DNA from: Methylotenera_A sp046594915
GTDB lineage: Bacteria; Pseudomonadota; Gammaproteobacteria; Burkholderiales; Methylophilaceae
Reading direction: 5' to 3'
NCBI GenBank assembly: GCA_046594915.1
Contig: JBKJRC010000005.1
Coordinates: forward strand, 414,796-478,795
Length of the DNA: 64,000 nt
The notes below the pieces were generated by a model. It did not search any database. It saw only the letters and a list, made by a program, of their open reading frames with translations, and had not been told where the DNA came from. Position numbers and translations under genes: made by a program. Positions 33,657 through 41,715 of this stretch are shown here, piece by piece. How positions within the stretch are numbered: the stretch's first letter is position 1; each line of letters starts with the position of its first letter.

Positions 33657-35336
33657 TTAATATCGAACTTTCTCAGCATTTAAAATAGCTTTCGCCCCTT
33701 GTAAATCAATTTTAGCTCTATGTCCATGTCTCTCTAATAAGTGCAGTAAATTACTACCATTTAAAAGTGTAAGTGGCTTTCCTTTCGCAAACTCATATGC
33801 ATCAGGGCCAAAGTTTGCTGTAGTAACAAGTATGCCTTTAATAGCCCCCTCGTTCATTGTAGTACCATATAAATCTCTTACCGCTGAAACCCCAACAACA
33901 TTTGTATATCTTTTTGCCTGTATAACAATTTTTCCACCTCTTATTGGGTCTGGGTCAAAAGCCACAGCATCAACACCGCCATCTCTACTGGCTTGAGTTA
34001 TTTTTACTTCCCCACCAGTACTAGAAAACTCTTTTTCAAAAATTTCCCTAATTAAATTTTCAAAATCTTGCCAATCTATTGCCGCAAGATTCACTGAATC
34101 ATCAATGCTATTAGTCACACTATAAGCAGCTACAAAACGCTTATCCTGCTTATTAACATTTAAAATTGGTGCAATCGGAGTGAGCCCATGTAGTTTGCTA
34201 CTACCAACTCCCTTGAGAAGTTTAAAACATGCTTTTGGGTCTACTCGTTCGAGATTGATAGCCAAAAACTCATCTTTTTCAGCTTGAATAGAAATAATGC
34301 AGACATTGGAATCTCTACCTGTTGATTTTTCTACGAAGTTTACCCATCCATTAAAAACGATTGAATTTAAACAGCTAACAATGTCAGCTTCAAATAACTC
34401 GTGAATAGTTCTAAGTGATATCTGATAAATTACACTGTCATACTGTTCATTTATTGCTGATGCAGAGATAAGTGTTTCAACAAACTCGTCTCTCACTACT
34501 ACATATTTTACCGATTTTGTTTTTGGCAAACTACCTAGTGTAGGAAGTGAATAATCTACAACTAGAATCTTACTATCAGCCTGATAGGTTAAGCTCCAAT
34601 CAGGTGAAAAGCACTCTGGATACTCGGAGTTAGTTAAAACCGTATCACAATAATCGACTATCGCATCAACATCTGAAGCCAAATACAAATTCTTTCTCTC
34701 AATAATTTTTTCATTATTCAGCTTTTGCTTGTTTTCAAATTCTTCTTTTTCAACTTTCCAATTTTTGACTGATTCCATCCATTTAATTTCAGCGATCTTT
34801 TTGTTTATTTCATTTTGATTCTTAACTTCTAACCAATTTTCGTAATCTTTAACAAAAAGATCTTGGGAAATGCGGTTCTTTTCAGCCTTTAATTTAGGAA
34901 ATATTTTATCTAAAAAAGATAAGTGAGGCGTGTATTTAGAGCTGAGTTGATTTGGCTGTGGCGATATTGATATATCAGAAGGTTTTTTCGGCACATCTAA
35001 ATTAAATGGTGAAGTTTCTCTTAAACTTTCCCAAACAATTACATCATTCACTTTTAATGCATGTCCAAGGATTTTTTCAAGTTTTTGAAAACATTTTTGT
35101 GCATCTGCCGTTTTACTGGCTGCCTCCTCAATGCTATTTTCTTTATGTCTCCAAGCTTGTCTTTTACTTTTTATATTTTCATCTATCTCTAGCTTTTTTT
35201 GCCACATATTGTTCCATACCAACTGCTGAGCAAGTGCTTTCTGTTCTACAACATACTTATCTGCTCCTCTAACATGACGGTACTTATTCAAGCCTTCATG
35301 CTTGACCTCAATCTCCCATATTTGACGGTACGCCAT
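33657..35336 (-). CDS. Mrr-like restriction endonuclease-domain protein
   Basis: A 559-residue protein. The C-terminal 125 residues are an Mrr-type PD-(D/E)xK nuclease: DWQDFENLIREIF, then GGVD (catalytic Asp456), IVIQAKR (Gln473 and Lys475, the QxK form seen in Mrr), and GILVTTANFGPDA. The first 240 residues are long charged helices, probably coiled coil, with Trp-rich stretches. The middle (240-430) is unrecognised. Mrr relatives cut modified or foreign DNA. No methylase or other restriction gene is adjacent. The gene is visibly more AT-rich than its neighbours and lies tightly between two core-type genes, with an AAGGA site before its ATG, so it is probably acquired. Confidence 0.85.
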   Translation of the reverse strand: MAYRQIWEIEVKHEGLNKYRHVRGADKYVVEQKALAQQLVWNNMWQKKLEIDENIKSKRQAWRHKENSIEEAASKTADAQKCFQKLEKILGHALKVNDVIVWESLRETSPFNLDVPKKPSDISISPQPNQLSSKYTPHLSFLDKIFPKLKAEKNRISQDLFVKDYENWLEVKNQNEINKKIAEIKWMESVKNWKVEKEEFENKQKLNNEKIIERKNLYLASDVDAIVDYCDTVLTNSEYPECFSPDWSLTYQADSKILVVDYSLPTLGSLPKTKSVKYVVVRDEFVETLISASAINEQYDSVIYQISLRTIHELFEADIVSCLNSIVFNGWVNFVEKSTGRDSNVCIISIQAEKDEFLAINLERVDPKACFKLLKGVGSSKLHGLTPIAPILNVNKQDKRFVAAYSVTNSIDDSVNLAAIDWQDFENLIREIFEKEFSSTGGEVKITQASRDGGVDAVAFDPDPIRGGKIVIQAKRYTNVVGVSAVRDLYGTTMNEGAIKGILVTTANFGPDAYEFAKGKPLTLLNGSNLLHLLERHGHRAKIDLQGAKAILNAEKVRY

Positions 35337-35360
35337 AACTATCCTTTTATGATAATCGAC

Positions 35361-35918
35361 TTAAAGTTTCCACTTAATGCTGCAGCCGATACTGGCAATT
35401 TGCTCACGCGGGCCTTCACCTGTTTCTGCAATCATTTTCATGGCATCGAATAAATCGCGCGTATTGTTTTCTGGCGATTCTGCATTACGGCCTGCCGCAT
35501 CAAATCGGCCGCGATATTGCAACTCTCCTTTCGCATTAAAACCAAAAAAATCGGGCGTGCAAACTGCACCGTAGGCTTTTGCCACTTCTTGTGTGCTATC
35601 CCATGCATAAGGAAAACTAAACCGATTCAGCGTTGCTTCTTCTATCATGCGTTCAAAACTATCTTCTGGATAATTTAGCGCATCGTTACTTTGAATCGCA
35701 ATGCTATTAATGCCGTAGCGCTCCAACTCAAGACAAGTGACAACCAATCTCGTTTTGATGGCTTTAACATAAGGGCAATGATTGCAGATAAACATCACCA
35801 GCAAACCATTTTTGCCCATTATCATATCGCGCGTTACCATGTTGCCATCCACGTTTTGCAGATTAAAATCGGGCGCTTGCCAGCCAAAGTTGCATACCGG
35901 TGGATTTAAACTCGCCAT
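35361..35918 (-). CDS. Thioredoxin-fold redoxin (AhpC/TSA-like)
   Basis: A 185-residue thioredoxin-fold protein with the active-site-like CNHC at Cys45 and Cys48 (ICNHCPYVKA), the cis-Pro loop AVCTPDFFGF near 118, and FNAKGELQYRGRFDA near 127. This layout matches the redoxin/AhpC-TSA family of cytosolic thiol oxidoreductases often annotated as thioredoxin family protein. There is no signal peptide. The partner and substrate are unknown. It diverges from rsmE across 70 bp. Confidence 0.9.
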   Translation of the reverse strand: MASLNPPVCNFGWQAPDFNLQNVDGNMVTRDMIMGKNGLLVMFICNHCPYVKAIKTRLVVTCLELERYGINSIAIQSNDALNYPEDSFERMIEEATLNRFSFPYAWDSTQEVAKAYGAVCTPDFFGFNAKGELQYRGRFDAAGRNAESPENNTRDLFDAMKMIAETGEGPREQIASIGCSIKWKL

Positions 35919-35988
35919 GCTTTACTCCTTAATTAAACTATAATTAATTCTTAGTCTTTTAATCTTAACACTTTCATTTAGCGCAATC

Positions 35989-36723
35989 ATGTCTAATCCT
36001 CGTTTTTATAGTGCAGAAAATCTGGTAATCGGCGCATTAATTGCGCTATCGACTGCTGCCGCCACACATGCCACACGCGCATTGCGGCTTGGCGTGGGCG
36101 ATAGGCTTAAGTTATTTAATGGCGACGGGCTAGACTATCAATGTGAGTTAATCAGCGTCACAAAAGCTGAAGTGTTGGCTAAAGTATTAACAGGCCAAAT
36201 GATTAAAAACGAATCGCCACTTAAAATTACCTTGCTGCAAGGCATTTCCAGCGGCGATCGCATGGATTACACAATTCAAAAAGCGGTTGAATTAGGCGTT
36301 AACCATATTCAGCCGATTTCAACAGAACGTAGCGTGGTTAAGCTGTCGCCCGAACGAGCCGAAAAAAGACTTGAGCATTGGAAAAATATTGTGACTTCCG
36401 CCTGCGAACAATGTGGGCGGGCCATTGTGCCGCAGATATTGCCCCCGAAAAGTCTATCCAATTGGCTGGCAGACAACTCGCAACAAAGTTCTACACGCAT
36501 TTTACTTAACCCTGTTGGCGCAACAAATTTGGCAGCATTATCCAAACCGATTAGTGATATTCAACTGTTAATTGGGGCAGAAGGCGGGTTAAGTCAGCAC
36601 GAAATAGATGGCGCCACCTCGCAAGGCTTTCAATCGGTTATTTTAGGGCCGCGTATTTTGCGCACCGAAACAGCCGCACTTACGGCGATTGCATGTATGC
36701 AAACATTATGGGGCGATTATTAG
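35989..36723 (+). CDS. rsmE: 16S rRNA (uracil1498-N3)-methyltransferase
   Basis: RsmE is a SPOUT-class methyltransferase that methylates U1498 in the ribosomal decoding region. The 244-residue protein has an N-terminal PUA-like domain and the C-terminal knot with LLIGAEGGLSQHEI near residue 190 and LGPRILRTETAALTA near 221, the S-adenosylmethionine site. It precedes argA by 85 bp, and that gap holds the palindromic argA sites. Confidence 0.97.
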   Translation: MSNPRFYSAENLVIGALIALSTAAATHATRALRLGVGDRLKLFNGDGLDYQCELISVTKAEVLAKVLTGQMIKNESPLKITLLQGISSGDRMDYTIQKAVELGVNHIQPISTERSVVKLSPERAEKRLEHWKNIVTSACEQCGRAIVPQILPPKSLSNWLADNSQQSSTRILLNPVGATNLAALSKPISDIQLLIGAEGGLSQHEIDGATSQGFQSVILGPRILRTETAALTAIACMQTLWGDY

Positions 36724-36745
36724 CAAACGCCTCAATCAAAATGGA

Positions 36746-36789
36746 TTGTAATATTTACAATAATTGTTTAATATAGTGTAAATATTACA
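36746..36789. promoter_or_regulatory. Paired palindromic operator upstream of argA
   Basis: Site 1 is TGTAATATTTACA (36747-36759, extending to TTGTAA-TAT-TTACAA over 36746-36760). Site 2 is TGTAAATATTACA (36777-36789). Each is TGTAA-N3-TTACA, and site 2 is the exact reverse complement of site 1. Centres are 30 bp apart, close to three helical turns, so two dimers could bind one face. TATAGT (36772-36777) and TTGTTT (36764-36769) are possible promoter elements between or within the sites. They lie 20-63 bp before the argA ATG. Binding by the XRE domain of ArgA is inferred. Confidence 0.75.
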
Positions 36790-36808
36790 TATTAAAAAGA
36801 TTTAAACC

Positions 36809-38437
36809 ATGTCACTTGGCAATTCTATCCGTCAAAAACGCAAATCGCTTAATCTTACGTTGCAACAATTGGCGGCTAAGGTAAGTGCAGATGCGGGCAA
36901 TTTATCGCGCATAGAACGTGGTGAACTTGGCGTTTCTGAGGCCCTGCTGCGTAAAATTTCCAGCGCGCTAGATACAACGCCTGCGCACATATACGCGCTG
37001 AGCGAATCAAATACAGCAGCGCTTACGGCACAAGAACCACGTCTACCTTATTCAGGCAATCTTAACCAACTGCCGGCTCAATCGCCTGCTTTGGATTTCG
37101 CGCACCAAAAATTTGTACACTGGTTTCGCTCAGCCACTCCTTATATTCATGCGTTTGGCGGGCGCACTTTTGTCATCGCGTTTGGTGGCGAGGTGGTGAG
37201 CGAATCACAATTTATTGCGCTTTCGCACGACTTAAATTTGCTAGCCAGTTTAGAAGTAAGGCTGGTATTAGTGCATGGTGCGCGGCCACAAATTGAACAA
37301 CGCTTAAAACGCGACAAACTCACGCCTGCGCTGCACAATGGCTTGCGCATTACGGATGATGCTGCGATGCAAGCGGTAAAAGAGGCCAACGGTGCAGTGC
37401 GGGTAGAAATTGAAGCGCTGCTTTCCATGGGTATTGCCAACTCGCCGATGGCGGGTGCCGATATTCGTGTGGCAAGTGGTAATTTTGTCACCGCAAAACC
37501 GTTAGGCGTGCGCGATGGCGTTGATTTACAACACACAGGCGAGGTACGCAAAGTAGATGCGATTGGCATTCAAAAACGCTTGGATGACAATGAGTTGGTG
37601 CTGCTATCGCCGCTTGGTTATTCACCCACAGGCGAAGTATTCAACTTAAGCTTGGAAGATGTGGCGGTGAGCGCGGCGATCGCATTGGATGCCGATAAGC
37701 TGATTTTTTTAATGGATAGTGAAGGCGTTCGCAATTTGCGCGGCGATTTACTGCGCGAAATGACCGCTGAAAAAGCCAAAAATCTGCTAAAAAATGTACA
37801 AAATACTGCGCAAAAAAACGAAACGCCCATTCACTTTTCTGAAGACGTTGACTATTATTTGCCCGCTGCAGTGCGCGCTTGCGAGCAAGGTGTGGCACGC
37901 ACGCATTTGATTTCGCGGCATATTGACGGCGCCATTATTCAAGAACTATTTACGCATAACGGCATTGGCACAATGGTGACTGAGCAAGGTTTGGAAACCA
38001 TGCGCCAAGCCAACATTGACGACGTTGGCGGCATTCTGAAGTTGATTGAACCGCTGGAAAACGACGGCATTTTAGTGCGTCGCGGACGTGAGCGCATCGA
38101 AATGGAAATTGATTATTTTTATGTGATGGAACACGATAATCGCACCATTGGTTGCGCCGCGCTTTATCCATTTGCAGATGAACGCATGGCAGAATTCGCC
38201 TGCTTGGCAATTGACAACGCTTACCGTGGCAATGGTCGTGGTGATAGGCTTTTTAATTATTGCCAAGAGCAGGCAAAAGAAAATGGTTTCAAACAACTTT
38301 TTTGCTTAACTACACGCACTGAGCATTGGTTTTTAGAACGCGGATTCATTGAGAAAAGTATCGAAAAATTACCGCAGCAAAAACAGCAACTCTACAATTT
38401 TCAACGTAAATCTAAAGTGTTTGTTAAATCGCTTTAA
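36809..38437 (+). CDS. argA: N-acetylglutamate synthase fused to an N-terminal XRE helix-turn-helix
   Basis: A 542-residue protein in one uninterrupted frame. Residues 6-61 are a Cro/C1-type helix-turn-helix (IRQKRKSLNLTLQQLAAKV, then NLSRIERGELGVSE as recognition region). Residues 62-95 are a linker. Residues 96-395 are the amino-acid-kinase-like domain of ArgA (FVIAFGGEVVS, LVLVHGARPQIE, GYSPTGEVFNL). Residues 396-542 are the GNAT domain with acetyl-CoA loop RGNGRG (473-478) and the end YNFQRKSKV. E. coli ArgA is 443 residues and lacks the HTH. The enzyme makes N-acetylglutamate, the first arginine-pathway step, and is normally inhibited by arginine. No internal start with a good RBS exists at the domain border. 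Palindromic sites lie just upstream and argB follows. Confidence 0.95.
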   Translation: MSLGNSIRQKRKSLNLTLQQLAAKVSADAGNLSRIERGELGVSEALLRKISSALDTTPAHIYALSESNTAALTAQEPRLPYSGNLNQLPAQSPALDFAHQKFVHWFRSATPYIHAFGGRTFVIAFGGEVVSESQFIALSHDLNLLASLEVRLVLVHGARPQIEQRLKRDKLTPALHNGLRITDDAAMQAVKEANGAVRVEIEALLSMGIANSPMAGADIRVASGNFVTAKPLGVRDGVDLQHTGEVRKVDAIGIQKRLDDNELVLLSPLGYSPTGEVFNLSLEDVAVSAAIALDADKLIFLMDSEGVRNLRGDLLREMTAEKAKNLLKNVQNTAQKNETPIHFSEDVDYYLPAAVRACEQGVARTHLISRHIDGAIIQELFTHNGIGTMVTEQGLETMRQANIDDVGGILKLIEPLENDGILVRRGRERIEMEIDYFYVMEHDNRTIGCAALYPFADERMAEFACLAIDNAYRGNGRGDRLFNYCQEQAKENGFKQLFCLTTRTEHWFLERGFIEKSIEKLPQQKQQLYNFQRKSKVFVKSL

Positions 38438-38470
38438 TTCAGCCAAAGCCTAATTAATTAAGCTATCTAC

Positions 38471-38504
38471 ATAAAACTTAACCATTTTTTTGGTTAAGTT
38501 TTAT
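38471..38504 (+). terminator. Perfect 14-bp hairpin between argA and argB
   Basis: ATAAAACTTAACCA (38471-38484) and TGGTTAAGTTTTAT (38491-38504) pair fully around six T. The stem is AT-rich and its 3' arm is U-rich, so it may be a weak terminator or attenuator that uncouples argB from argA. Confidence 0.6.
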
Positions 38505-38578
38505 TATCTGTTTAATTAATCTTTATATTCAAAACGCATTTTTTAGATACAATGAAGCAAATTTAATCACTGAGAAAT

Positions 38579-39478
38579 ATGATGCTAGATAACATCGCAA
38601 ATACCACTGCGCCCGCTTTAAAAGCCACAATTTTGGCTGAGGCATTGCCTTACATTAAGCGTTTTTTTGATAAAACCATTGTGATTAAATATGGAGGCAA
38701 CGCCATGACGGACGCGCATCTAAAAGAATGTTTTGCGCAAGATGTTGTACTGCTGAAATTAGTTGGTATGAATCCAGTCGTTGTTCATGGCGGCGGTCCG
38801 CAAATTAATGAAATGCTGGATAAACTGGGCAAAAAGGGCGAATTTATTCAAGGCATGCGTGTTACCGATGCGGAAACCATGGATGTGGTGGAAATGGTGT
38901 TGGGCGGCCAAGTGAATAAAGAAATCGTCAATTTGATTAATCGTCATGGCGGCAAAGCGGTTGGTCTGACTGGGCAAGATGGTAATTTTATTCACGCGCA
39001 TAAATTGATGATGGCGGATAAAGATGATGCCAGCAAAATGATTGATATTGGTCAGGTGGGCGAGATTAGCGCGATTGATCCTAGCATTATCAACTTTTTG
39101 GATTCTGGCGATTTTATTCCGGTAGTCGCGCCAATTGGCGTGGGGGAAAATGGCGATACATTTAACATTAATGCGGATGTAGTAGCAGGTAAACTGGCCG
39201 AAATTTTAGGTGCAGAAAAATTAATTTTGCTTACCAATACACCTGGCGTACTGGATAAATCTGGCACATTACTCACTGGCTTAACCCCAAGACAGATTGA
39301 TGATTTAGTCGCAGACGGCACATTATCGGGTGGTATGCTACCTAAAATCAGTTCTGCTTTAGATGCCGCCAGAAGCGGTGTAAAAGCCGTGCATATTATT
39401 GATGGCCGCGTAGAACATGCATTATTGCTGGAAGTATTAACGGATGAAGGCGTAGGTACGCTGATTAAAGCCAAGTAA
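38579..39478 (+). CDS. argB: Acetylglutamate kinase
   Basis: ArgB phosphorylates N-acetylglutamate in the second step of arginine synthesis. The 299-residue protein has TIVIKYGGNAM near residue 36, the VVHGGGPQIN glutamate-site loop near 65, and C-terminal SGGMLPKISSALDA near 258. Length and N-terminal extension fit the arginine-inhibited hexameric type. Two adjacent ATG codons (38579, 38582) can start it. It lies 141 bp after argA, an adjacency that strengthens the arginine assignment of both. Confidence 0.98.
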   Translation: MMLDNIANTTAPALKATILAEALPYIKRFFDKTIVIKYGGNAMTDAHLKECFAQDVVLLKLVGMNPVVVHGGGPQINEMLDKLGKKGEFIQGMRVTDAETMDVVEMVLGGQVNKEIVNLINRHGGKAVGLTGQDGNFIHAHKLMMADKDDASKMIDIGQVGEISAIDPSIINFLDSGDFIPVVAPIGVGENGDTFNINADVVAGKLAEILGAEKLILLTNTPGVLDKSGTLLTGLTPRQIDDLVADGTLSGGMLPKISSALDAARSGVKAVHIIDGRVEHALLLEVLTDEGVGTLIKAK

Positions 39479-39487
39479 TTTCTTACC

Positions 39488-39515
39488 CGTCACTCCTATA
39501 AAAGTGGCAATGACG
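39488..39515. repeat. Possible degenerate REP-like hairpin
   Basis: CGTCA (39488-39492) and TGACG (39511-39515) bracket an imperfect stem with CACT and AGTG inside. The layout recalls the CGTCATTCCC...GGGAATGACG intergenic repeats of many proteobacteria, but much decayed. Only one copy is seen here. Confidence 0.3.
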
Positions 39516-39550
39516 AATGCTAATAATCCAGACTTTTTAAACGATTAATT

Positions 39551-40183
39551 ATGCCGCAAAAAATCTGGATTTTTGATTTAGACGACACTCTACACAACGC
39601 CTCTGTCCACATTTTCCCTGTGATGAACCGCGCCATGACGCAGTACATCATGGATAAACTGGATTTGGATGAGACCGCCGCGCATCAATTGCGCCAGCAT
39701 TATTGGCAGATTTATGGTGCAACACTTAAAGGTTTAATGCGCCATCATGGAATTAATGCATTCCATTTTCTTAAGGAAACGCACGCATTGATGGATTTGC
39801 CGAATATGGTGATTCAAGTGAAACAGCTGCGCCATTTATTGCAACATTTACAAGGGCGCAAATGTGTGTTCACGAATGCGCCGCGCGAATACGCAATACG
39901 AGTGCTCACGTTGATGGGTATTGCCGATTGTTTCGAATTAGTCTTTAGTGTGGAATCGACAAAGTTTCATGGTAAGCCATCCATACGCGGCTTTCAATTG
40001 CTATTAAAAACTTTAAAAACGCATCCCAAAAACTGCATTATGTTAGAAGATAATTTGCCTGCTTTAATGACGGCTAAACGGTTAGGTATGAAAACAATCT
40101 GGATAACAAAGAAACTCAAAAAACCGAATTTTGTAGACTATCGACTTAATTCGGTGTTAGCGCTCACTCACATTCAGCTATAA
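39551..40183 (+). CDS. HAD-superfamily pyrimidine 5'-nucleotidase
   Basis: A 210-residue haloacid-dehalogenase-fold phosphatase. Motif I is FDLDDTLHNAS (nucleophile Asp9, acid Asp11), motif II is the Thr in CVFTNAP near 100, Lys near 140 is motif III, and MLEDNLPALMTAKRLG near 161 is motif IV. The sequence fits the SDT1-like pyrimidine 5'-nucleotidase group. The order argB, this gene, slmA is common in betaproteobacteria. The exact substrate is inferred from family annotation. Confidence 0.9.
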   Translation: MPQKIWIFDLDDTLHNASVHIFPVMNRAMTQYIMDKLDLDETAAHQLRQHYWQIYGATLKGLMRHHGINAFHFLKETHALMDLPNMVIQVKQLRHLLQHLQGRKCVFTNAPREYAIRVLTLMGIADCFELVFSVESTKFHGKPSIRGFQLLLKTLKTHPKNCIMLEDNLPALMTAKRLGMKTIWITKKLKKPNFVDYRLNSVLALTHIQL

Positions 40184-40220
40184 TTAACACCTTATATCAA
40201 GCAATAATTCAGGGGATAAA

Positions 40221-40784
40221 ATGGCATCAGACCGTAAGCAACAAATCTTAGAGACGCTCGCCAAAATACTGGAAAACCCTAAGCGCGAAAAAATCACCAC
40301 CGCTAGTTTAGCGGCAAAACTCGATGTATCTGAGGCCGCACTTTATCGCCACTTTGCCAATAAAGCACAAATGTTCGAAGGCTTGATTGAATTTATTGAA
40401 GCGTCTATTTTTGGCGTGATTAACAAAATTACCACCGACGAAACCGATGGCGCAAAGCAAGTACAGTTAATTATCACCATGCTATTAAAATTCGCCGAAA
40501 AAAATCCCGGCATGACGCGCGTACTAATTGGCGATGCGTTAGTGAACGAAGAAGAATGGCTACAAACGCGCATTAACCAGCTTTACGACAGAATCGAAGC
40601 CAGCTTAAAACAAAGCATACGTATCGCAGAAACCAACACAGGTGTTAAAGGTGACGCCGAAGCGCAAGCCAATTTGATGGTATGTTATGTGATTGGGCGT
40701 TGGCACCAGTTTGCTAAAAGTGGATTTAAGCGTAAGCCGACGGAATTTGTGCAACAGCAATTACAAAAATTAGTTAACGTCTAA
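40221..40784 (+). CDS. slmA: Nucleoid occlusion factor SlmA (TetR family)
   Basis: SlmA binds specific chromosomal sites and blocks FtsZ assembly over the nucleoid. The 187-residue protein has a TetR-type HTH at about residues 23-55 (ITTASLAAKLDVSEAALYRHFANKAQMFEGL) and an all-helical C-terminal domain matching SlmA (FIEASIFGVINKI, RVLIGDALVNEEEWLQTRINQLYDR). E. coli SlmA is 198 residues. A ribosome-binding AGGGG lies before the ATG. Its partner gene ftsZ is in the same window. Confidence 0.93.
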   Translation: MASDRKQQILETLAKILENPKREKITTASLAAKLDVSEAALYRHFANKAQMFEGLIEFIEASIFGVINKITTDETDGAKQVQLIITMLLKFAEKNPGMTRVLIGDALVNEEEWLQTRINQLYDRIEASLKQSIRIAETNTGVKGDAEAQANLMVCYVIGRWHQFAKSGFKRKPTEFVQQQLQKLVNV

Positions 40785-40792
40785 ATTTATAT

Positions 40793-41686
40793 ATGATTTC
40801 ATTAATATCTTTAAGTGACTTGAATAGCCTGATTACAAATGGGGTTCAAGAAAACTTGCATCTCGATTATAAAGACAACAGAGCTTTAGCCAAAGATAAA
40901 CGAGATGAACTCGTAAAGGATGTAAGCGCATTCGCTAACGCTGATGGCGGGGTTCTTATATTTGGCATCAGAGAAAAGGATCATTTTCCTGACAGTTTAG
41001 ATGACGGCGTATCTAACCATGATATTAGCCGTGAATGGATTGAGCAAATATTACAATCAAATATTACGCCACCGATTGTAGGCATTCAGATTGTGCAAAT
41101 CCCATTAGATACAAATAAATCTTATTTTGTAATTCAAATACCTAAATCATACCGTGGGCCGCATCAGGCATCAGACAAAAAATACTACAAAAGATATAAT
41201 TTTAAGTCTAGCCCGATGGATCATTATGAAATTCAAGACATAACTTCAAGAAGGCAACGTATACCTCAATCTATTATGTTAGATTTGGAAGTTGATGATT
41301 ACTTTAAACTAGTATGCACAAACATAGGCAATGAAGTCGTTAAAGATCTTTCATTTTCATTTTTACCCGGATTTATCTGGCCTCGAGGTGAAATGCCCAC
41401 TGCACTAAAAGAAGGAATTCGTTATTTCCCTGCGGGTAAAAAAATGAAATTCATATACAGTGGTATCCACCAAATCATTAACTCGGAGTCAAATTTATCT
41501 AAGATTTTAGAGGTCGAAGTTAAATATCGTTTAGTTGAAATTGAACAATTAATATCAGAAAGATTTATTTTAGATACTCATGATTATATTGGTACAGCTC
41601 TAGATAGAAACGACTCTAGAATCATAGTTAATGCTATCGAAAGTGGCTTTAAAGCAGTCGTCAATGCTATAAAAAGTCGCAAATAA
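40793..41686 (+). CDS. AlbA_2 (Schlafen-like) domain protein
   Basis: A 297-residue protein. Its first 130 residues are an AlbA_2/Schlafen-type domain: ENLHLDYKD near 18, VKDVSAFANADGGVLIFGI near 43, and a later YYKRYNFKSSPM that fits the domain end. The domain binds nucleic acid or nucleotides and recurs in regulators and phage-defence proteins. The C-terminal 130 residues have no domain I recognise. It starts 8 nt after slmA with no clear ribosome-binding site. It is more AT-rich than both neighbours, so it is probably a later insertion between slmA and cca. A role in defence is possible but not shown. Confidence 0.82.
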   Translation: MISLISLSDLNSLITNGVQENLHLDYKDNRALAKDKRDELVKDVSAFANADGGVLIFGIREKDHFPDSLDDGVSNHDISREWIEQILQSNITPPIVGIQIVQIPLDTNKSYFVIQIPKSYRGPHQASDKKYYKRYNFKSSPMDHYEIQDITSRRQRIPQSIMLDLEVDDYFKLVCTNIGNEVVKDLSFSFLPGFIWPRGEMPTALKEGIRYFPAGKKMKFIYSGIHQIINSESNLSKILEVEVKYRLVEIEQLISERFILDTHDYIGTALDRNDSRIIVNAIESGFKAVVNAIKSRK

Positions 41687-41715
41687 ATTTACTACGCGGG
41701 TGAGGCTTAAGATTA

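Noticed and set aside
37091..37093. Internal TTG start giving a normal-length ArgA without the HTH
   Set aside because: No Shine-Dalgarno precedes it, and the ATG at 36809 with an uninterrupted HTH-coding frame is the better start; still worth an experimental check.
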